A stretch of 43,290 bases of DNA from assembly GCA_021153985.1 (NCBI GenBank), contig JAJKJM010000030.1:1-43290 (forward strand). The letters are read 5' to 3'. A program made the position numbers and the translations under genes. Within the stretch, counting starts at the first letter, position 1. Every line of letters begins with the position of its first letter. Positions 38,760 through 43,290 of the stretch are shown one piece after another. This DNA is from Polaromonas sp. (lineage in GTDB: Bacteria > Pseudomonadota > Gammaproteobacteria > Burkholderiales > Burkholderiaceae_C). The notes below the pieces were generated by a model, which was not told the origin of the DNA, ran no database searches, and saw nothing but the letters and a program-made list of their open reading frames with translations.

Positions 38760-39473
38760 ATGTCGCACGCTCCCGTTTCGGGGCCAGTTCCCATCGCCGG
38801 AACTGCTTTCCCACCTCCCTACCAGCTGAAATTTGAAACCGTGAGCGGCAGCGGCCAGGACCTGCAGTTGCGCTCGCTGCTGGACCGGCAGCAATTCCAT
38901 GATCCCCTGGGCGAAGCCGAACGCGAAGGCATCTCTTCGTCAGCCTGGCCGATATTTGGATTGCTCTGGCCCTCAGGCCGGGTGCTGGCCCATGCCATGC
39001 TGACCTTTGAGCTCGAAGGCAAACGCATTCTGGAGCTCGGTTGCGGCCTTGCGCTGGCCAGCCTCGTTGTGCACCGCCGCGGCGGCGACATCACCGCCAG
39101 CGACTGCCACCCGCTGGCGGCGGAGTTCCTGCTGGAAAACCTCAAGCTCAACCATCTGCCCGCGATGAAATACCAGACGGGCAATTGGGGGCGGGCCAAT
39201 CCGCTGCTGGAACGCTTTGACTTGATCATCGGCAGCGACGTGCTGTACGACCGTGGCCAGCCAGAGGTGTTATCGCAATTCATCGAATTGCACGCGCTGC
39301 CCCACACCGAGGTACTGATCGTGGACCCCGATCGGGGCAACCGGGCCAGTTTTAACCGCAAGATGGATGCGCTGGGTTATTCGCGCACTGAAACGCGTGT
39401 GACTGAGTTGCCGGGGAACGGCGGTCATTACAAAGGGCGGCTGCTGCAGTACCTGCGCAAACCTGCCGTTTGA
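38760..39473 (+). CDS. Class I SAM-dependent methyltransferase (METTL/NNMT-like)
   Basis: A 237-residue methyltransferase of the group often annotated as nicotinamide N-methyltransferase-like or protein-lysine methyltransferase (Methyltransf_16). SAM motif I is RILELGCGLALASLVVHRRG, followed by an acidic SAM-ribose residue (ITASDCHP) and LIIGSDVLYDRGQPE. The N-terminus FPPPYQLKFETVSG is typical of the bacterial members. ATG 38760 is supported by AAGGAAA 11 bases upstream; the frame is open further upstream without similarity. The substrate is unknown. It is about 100 bases after def and converges on glnD with a 3-base gap. Confidence 0.88.
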   Translation: MSHAPVSGPVPIAGTAFPPPYQLKFETVSGSGQDLQLRSLLDRQQFHDPLGEAEREGISSSAWPIFGLLWPSGRVLAHAMLTFELEGKRILELGCGLALASLVVHRRGGDITASDCHPLAAEFLLENLKLNHLPAMKYQTGNWGRANPLLERFDLIIGSDVLYDRGQPEVLSQFIELHALPHTEVLIVDPDRGNRASFNRKMDALGYSRTETRVTELPGNGGHYKGRLLQYLRKPAV

Positions 39474-39476
39474 GAA

Positions 39477-42110
39477 TCAGGTATTCAGCGCTTCGAGCAG
39501 CTCAGTCTCGATCGCAATCTGCGCCTTGTTGTGCTGCAACTCGGGGCCGTCAATCAGGAAGGTGTCTTCCACGCGCTCTCCCAGCGTGCTGACTTTCGCC
39601 AGTTGCAGGTTGATGCGGTGGCGCGCCAGCACGCGGGCGATGCGGTACAAAAGCCCGGCCCGGTCGCTCGCCGACACGCTGAGCAGCCAGCGCTGGGCTT
39701 TTTCGTCGGGCCGCAAATCCACCCGGGGTGCAATGGGAAAGCTCTTGACCCGGCGCGAAACCCGGCCTTTGCTGGGCGGAGGCAATGGACCTGGGTTCTC
39801 GATGGTCCGGTCCAGCTCGGCTTCGACCATGGCGGCCAGTTCACGGTAGTGGTCGGCCAGCGTGGGGCTCACCACCTGGAAGGTGTCCAGCGCATAGCCG
39901 TTTTTGGCGGTGTGAATCTTGGCGTCCAGAATGCTGAAGCCGGCTTCGTCAAAGTAGCCGCAGATGCGCGCAAAAAGGTCAGGCGCGTCGGGCGTGTAAA
40001 CCAGCACCTGCATGCCTTCGCCCGCCGATGACCGGCGCGCGCGCACGACCGCCTTGGCTTTGCCCACATGGCGTGACAGCTGGCGCGCGTGCCAGGCGAT
40101 GTCGCTGGCCTCATGGCGCATGAAATAGCTCACGTCCAGCGTATCCCACAGCGCCTTGTGCGATTCAAAAGGCTCTGCGTGCAGGGCCAGAGTGGTCAGC
40201 GCTTCGCGCTTGCGAGCCTCTACCTCGGCATCTGCGTCGGGTGCGCGGCCACCCAGGACACGCAAGGTATAGCGATACAGGTCTTCGAGCAGCTTGCCTT
40301 TCCAGGCGTTCCAGACCTTGGGGCTGGTGCCGCGGATGTCGGCCACTGTCAGCAGGTAGAGCGCCGTCAGGTAACGCTCGTTGCCCACGCGTCCGGCAAA
40401 TGCCGCAATCACCTCCGGGTCGCTCAGGTCTTCCTTTTGGGCAATGCGGCTCATGCTCAGGTGCTCGCCCACCAGGAATTCGATGAGTTGGGAGTCTTCA
40501 GCGCCAATGCCGTGCTGCCGGCAAAAAATGCGGACGTCCTTGCAGCCCAGTTCGGAATGGTCGCCGCCGCGGCCCTTGGCGATGTCGTGAAAGAGGGCGG
40601 CGATGTACAGGATCCAGGGCTTGTCCCACCCGGCCGCGAGCTGTGAGCACATGGGGTACTCATGCGAATGCTCGGCCATGAAGAAGCGCCGCACGTTGCG
40701 CAACACCATCAGGATGTGCTGGTCCACGGTATAGACGTGGAACAGGTCATGCTGCATCTGCCCGACGATCTTGCGGAAGATCCAGAGGTAGCGGCCCAGT
40801 ACCGAGGTCTGGTTCATCAGCCGCATGGCATGTGTGATGCCTTCGGGCTGCTGCAGGATGTGCCGGAAGGTCTCGCGGTTGACCGGGTCGCTGCGGAACT
40901 TGCTGTTCATCAGGCCGCGGGCGTTGTAGAGCGCCCGCAGTGTGCGCGCCGACAGGCCCTTGATGCCGACGGTCGTTTCGTAGAGCAAAAACGTTTCAAG
41001 AATCGCGTGCGGCTCACGCGCATACAGGTCATCGCTGGCCACTTCCAGCATGCCGGCCTTGTCGTAAAAGCGTTCGTTGATGGGGCGCAGCGGGTAGGTG
41101 TTCGGATTCAGCCGCTCTTCGATGTTGAGCAACAGGATCTGGTTGAGCTGGGTCACCGCCTTGGCGGCCCAGTAGTAGCGCTTCATGACGGCTTCACTGG
41201 CGCGGCGCGGTACTTTGCTGCCGTCATCGGCTTCCGCGGAATAGCCAAACGATTCGGCAACAGCGGTCTGCAAGTCAAACACCAGGCGGTCTTCGCGACG
41301 CCCGGCAATCAGGTGCAGGCGTGCGCGTATCAAACTGAGCAAGGCCTCATTGGCCTTGATCTGCCGGACTTCAAAGGCCGTGGCCAGTCCGTTGCGGGCC
41401 AGGTCGTCCCAGGATTTGCCCAGGCCGGCCGCGCGCGCCACCCACAAAATCACCTGCAGGTCACGCAGGCCGCCCGGCGATTCCTTGCAGTTAGGCTCCA
41501 GCGAATAAGGCGTGTTTTCGAACTTGTTATGGCGCTGGCGCAGCTCCAGCGTCTTGGCCACGTAAAAAGCCTGCGGGTCCAGCACGGCGGCCAGCCGCTT
41601 TTGCAGCTGCAGAAAGTTCTTTTTTGAGCCGGCAATCAGGCGGGCTTCAAGCAGCGAGGTCTGTACCGTGACGTCTTTGGCGGCTTCTTCGACGCAGCCG
41701 GAAACTGTTCGCACGCTGGAACCGATTTCCAGGCCCACGTCCCAGCAGCCGCCGATAAAGCTCTCGACCTTGGCCTTCAGGGCCGGGTTGGCGTCGACAT
41801 CGGTGTCGTCCGGCAAGAGCAGCAGCACGTCCACGTCGGAATGGGGAAACAGCTCGCCGCGGCCAAAGCCGCCCGCGGCGACCAAGCAGGCCCCTGCGGG
41901 AAAGCCGGCACGTTGCCATAACAGCTGCAGGGTGTTGTCGGCATGCCGCGCAAGCTGTTGCAGCAGCGTGTGAATACCGCGTGAAGAAGCCCCGCTGGCG
42001 CCCAGCGAGGCGAGCAGGGCGGCTTTTCCGGCCTTGTAGTGCTCACGCACCTGGGCCAGCTCGCTCATGGCGGCGGGGGCGGTGTCAGGGGGTGCGCGCA
42101 GCTCGGGCAC
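39477..42110 (-). CDS. glnD: Bifunctional [protein-PII] uridylyltransferase/uridylyl-removing enzyme
   Basis: The nitrogen sensor that adds UMP to PII proteins when glutamine is low and removes it when glutamine is high. Its 877 residues carry, in order, the nucleotidyltransferase motif [14 protein letters not shown] (81-94), the PII-UTase linker with many conserved Arg residues, an HD domain ([19 protein letters not shown]) for deuridylylation, and two C-terminal ACT domains for glutamine sensing. Two starts are possible: GTG at 42110 or ATG at 42068 ([14 protein letters not shown]); neither has a strong ribosome-binding site. It is 12 bases after map, so the two are one unit. Confidence 0.96.
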   Translation of the reverse strand: MPELRAPPDTAPAAMSELAQVREHYKAGKAALLASLGASGASSRGIHTLLQQLARHADNTLQLLWQRAGFPAGACLVAAGGFGRGELFPHSDVDVLLLLPDDTDVDANPALKAKVESFIGGCWDVGLEIGSSVRTVSGCVEEAAKDVTVQTSLLEARLIAGSKKNFLQLQKRLAAVLDPQAFYVAKTLELRQRHNKFENTPYSLEPNCKESPGGLRDLQVILWVARAAGLGKSWDDLARNGLATAFEVRQIKANEALLSLIRARLHLIAGRREDRLVFDLQTAVAESFGYSAEADDGSKVPRRASEAVMKRYYWAAKAVTQLNQILLLNIEERLNPNTYPLRPINERFYDKAGMLEVASDDLYAREPHAILETFLLYETTVGIKGLSARTLRALYNARGLMNSKFRSDPVNRETFRHILQQPEGITHAMRLMNQTSVLGRYLWIFRKIVGQMQHDLFHVYTVDQHILMVLRNVRRFFMAEHSHEYPMCSQLAAGWDKPWILYIAALFHDIAKGRGGDHSELGCKDVRIFCRQHGIGAEDSQLIEFLVGEHLSMSRIAQKEDLSDPEVIAAFAGRVGNERYLTALYLLTVADIRGTSPKVWNAWKGKLLEDLYRYTLRVLGGRAPDADAEVEARKREALTTLALHAEPFESHKALWDTLDVSYFMRHEASDIAWHARQLSRHVGKAKAVVRARRSSAGEGMQVLVYTPDAPDLFARICGYFDEAGFSILDAKIHTAKNGYALDTFQVVSPTLADHYRELAAMVEAELDRTIENPGPLPPPSKGRVSRRVKSFPIAPRVDLRPDEKAQRWLLSVSASDRAGLLYRIARVLARHRINLQLAKVSTLGERVEDTFLIDGPELQHNKAQIAIETELLEALNT

Positions 42111-42122
42111 TGGGCGTGCCGG

Positions 42123-42965
42123 TCAGGCGCTGACCGTGGCCTGGGCCGGGCTGTTCTGTGGCACGAACGCCGGAATCGGCGGGCTGCCGGCAGACAGTGT
42201 CAGCACCTCGTAGCCCGTTTCGGTCACCAGCACGGTGTGCTCCCACTGCGCCGACAGCGAGTGGTCGCGCGTCACGATGCTCCAGCCGTCTTTTTCGGGG
42301 CCATCCTTGATGTCGCGCTTGCCGGCGTTGATCATGGGCTCGATGGTGAAAATCATGCCGGGTATCAATTCCTCCAGCGTGCCGGGGCGGCCGTAGTGCA
42401 GGACTTGCGGGTCTTCGTGAAATTTCTGGCCGATGCCGTGGCCGCAGAATTCGCGCACGACGGAAAAGCCCTGTTTTTCGGCAAAGGTCTGGATGGCAAA
42501 ACCGATGTCGCCCAGCCTGACGCCGGGTTTGACGCGCATGATGCCCTGCCACATGGCCTCGTAGGTGATGTTGCACAGCCGTTTGGCGGCAATCGAGGCT
42601 TCGCCGACCAGGTACATGCGGCTGTTGTCGCCATGCCAGCCGTCTTTGGTGATCACGGTCACATCGATATTGACGATGTCGCCCTTTTTCAGTGGCTTGT
42701 CATTGGGAATGCCGTGGCACACCTGATGGTTGACCGAGGTGCACAGCGATTTGGGGTAGGGCACATAGCCCGGGGGGCCGTAACCCAGGGTCGCGGGGAT
42801 GGTGCCCTGGACCTGGGTCATGTAGTCATGGGCCAGCCGGTCGATTTCGTTGGTGGTGACACCCGGTTTGACGAAAGGGGTAAGGTAGTCCAGCACCTCG
42901 GAAGCCAGCCGTCCGGCCAGGCGCATGCCTTCAATTCCTGCCGCATCTTTGTAAGTAATACTCAT
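42123..42965 (-). CDS. map: Methionine aminopeptidase, type I
   Basis: Removes the initiator methionine from new proteins after deformylation. 280 residues from ATG 42965, the family length; the longer open frame upstream has no similarity. Metal and catalytic residues are visible: VCHGIPN (His), IDVTVITKDGWHGDNS (two metal Asp), CGHGIGQKFHEDP (His) and the Glu in FTIEPMI. It is divergent from purL and precedes glnD, with which it is probably co-transcribed. Confidence 0.97.
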   Translation of the reverse strand: MSITYKDAAGIEGMRLAGRLASEVLDYLTPFVKPGVTTNEIDRLAHDYMTQVQGTIPATLGYGPPGYVPYPKSLCTSVNHQVCHGIPNDKPLKKGDIVNIDVTVITKDGWHGDNSRMYLVGEASIAAKRLCNITYEAMWQGIMRVKPGVRLGDIGFAIQTFAEKQGFSVVREFCGHGIGQKFHEDPQVLHYGRPGTLEELIPGMIFTIEPMINAGKRDIKDGPEKDGWSIVTRDHSLSAQWEHTVLVTETGYEVLTLSAGSPPIPAFVPQNSPAQATVSA

Positions 42966-43100
42966 GGCCCTGATTATCCCACCGTGCCCAGGCACATGCA
43001 TTTTCAGCATGGGAGCTAGGGCTTTTGCGTTTTTTGGCCTGAATGAATCGCAAAAGCGCCCGTGCCCGGCGGCTGCCGAACCCGCCAAGCGCCCAGTCAC

Positions 43101-43109
43101 TGATAAAAT
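43101..43109 (+). promoter_or_regulatory. Possible extended -10 element for purL
   Basis: TGATAAAAT reads as an extended -10 (TGn then TAAAAT) in the 270-base divergent gap between map and purL, about 125 bases before purL. No convincing -35. A GCCTGCAGGC palindrome lies in the leader at 43153-43162. I see no clear PurR-like operator. Confidence 0.4.
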
Positions 43110-43235
43110 TACGGGTTAACGCGTACCCCGCAAAACCCGGTTCTGGCCAGGTGCCTGCAGGCGGTGTTAAACCCTGAGAACCCTGTTCTAAACAGCCATG
43201 AGCTGCCCACTTCCCACTACAAGGCCACCGCTACC

Positions 43236-43290
43236 GTGACCCTGCACCTGACGACTTTTGAGGGCGAACCCCACGGGATCAGCGCCCTCA
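43236..43290 (+). CDS. purL: Phosphoribosylformylglycinamidine synthase, 5' end only
   Basis: Only the first 18 residues are in the window: GTG start, then TLHLTTFEGEPHGISAL. This opening (MTLHLTTFEG or MTLHLTSFEG) is the N-terminus I recall for the large, single-chain PurL of Comamonadaceae, which makes formylglycinamidine ribonucleotide in purine synthesis. The map-purL divergence is a gene order I am less sure of. The start is GTG at 43236. The identification rests on a short stretch. Confidence 0.65.
   Translation, partial: MTLHLTTFEGEPHGISAL

Noticed and set aside
42966..43100. Extended N-terminus of methionine aminopeptidase
   Set aside because: The 45 extra residues have no family similarity; ATG 42965 gives the standard MSITYKDAAGIEGMR start.

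Overview
The window looks like a stretch of core chromosome from a betaproteobacterium of the order Burkholderiales, most likely family Comamonadaceae (Polaromonas, Rhodoferax or Acidovorax-like). The evidence is high GC, protein sequences typical of that group, the conserved gene orders yebC-purD-hemF-nadD-rsfS-rlmH-maf-rng, dapC-dapD-pilU-dapE-prmB and smc-zipA-ligA, and two kinds of short dispersed repeat that I associate with this family. The assignment rests on recognition, not on a database search. I see no phage, plasmid, insertion sequence, CRISPR array or rRNA.

Layout. 1-434 is the 5' part of a minus-strand HerA-like (DUF853) ATPase. 513-8073 is a plus-strand housekeeping run: a YebC-type regulator, a small coiled-coil membrane protein, purD, hemF, nadD, rsfS, rlmH, maf and rng, often joined by 4-bp overlaps. 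8096-15861 is a cell-envelope sugar locus: a polysaccharide deacetylase and a GT4 glycosyltransferase on plus; a GT2-like transferase, an MsbA-type exporter and a WaaL-type O-antigen ligase on minus; then two GT2 glycosyltransferases on plus, the second overlapping tolB. tolB-pal-cpoB (15858-18513) form the periplasmic and outer-membrane half of the Tol-Pal system; tolQRA are not here. 18580-20750 carries a YeeE-type sulfur transporter, tcdA and two tRNA-Lys genes with a good promoter and terminator.

20842-29007 is on the minus strand: an uncharacterised 167-aa protein, an ABC-F ATPase, prmB, dapE, pilU, dapD and dapC. Three lysine/diaminopimelate genes sit around a type IV pilus retraction ATPase. 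29412-39473 is on plus: smc, zipA, an unrecognised membrane protein, ligA, a small lipoprotein, def and a methyltransferase. 39477-42965 holds glnD and map on minus, and purL starts at 43236 on plus and runs off the end.

The most interesting signal is not a gene but a short dispersed repeat (TGCTAT...AATT...ATAGC followed by a GGGCT/GAGGCC/ATTTGA half). It is seen between genes at about 10059-10110 and 29081-29140, and also inside the coding sequences of nadD, prmB, dapE and ligA. There it stays in frame and changes the protein; in DapE it accounts for most of an extra segment of about 25-28 residues. I did not find a convincing undescribed multi-gene system.
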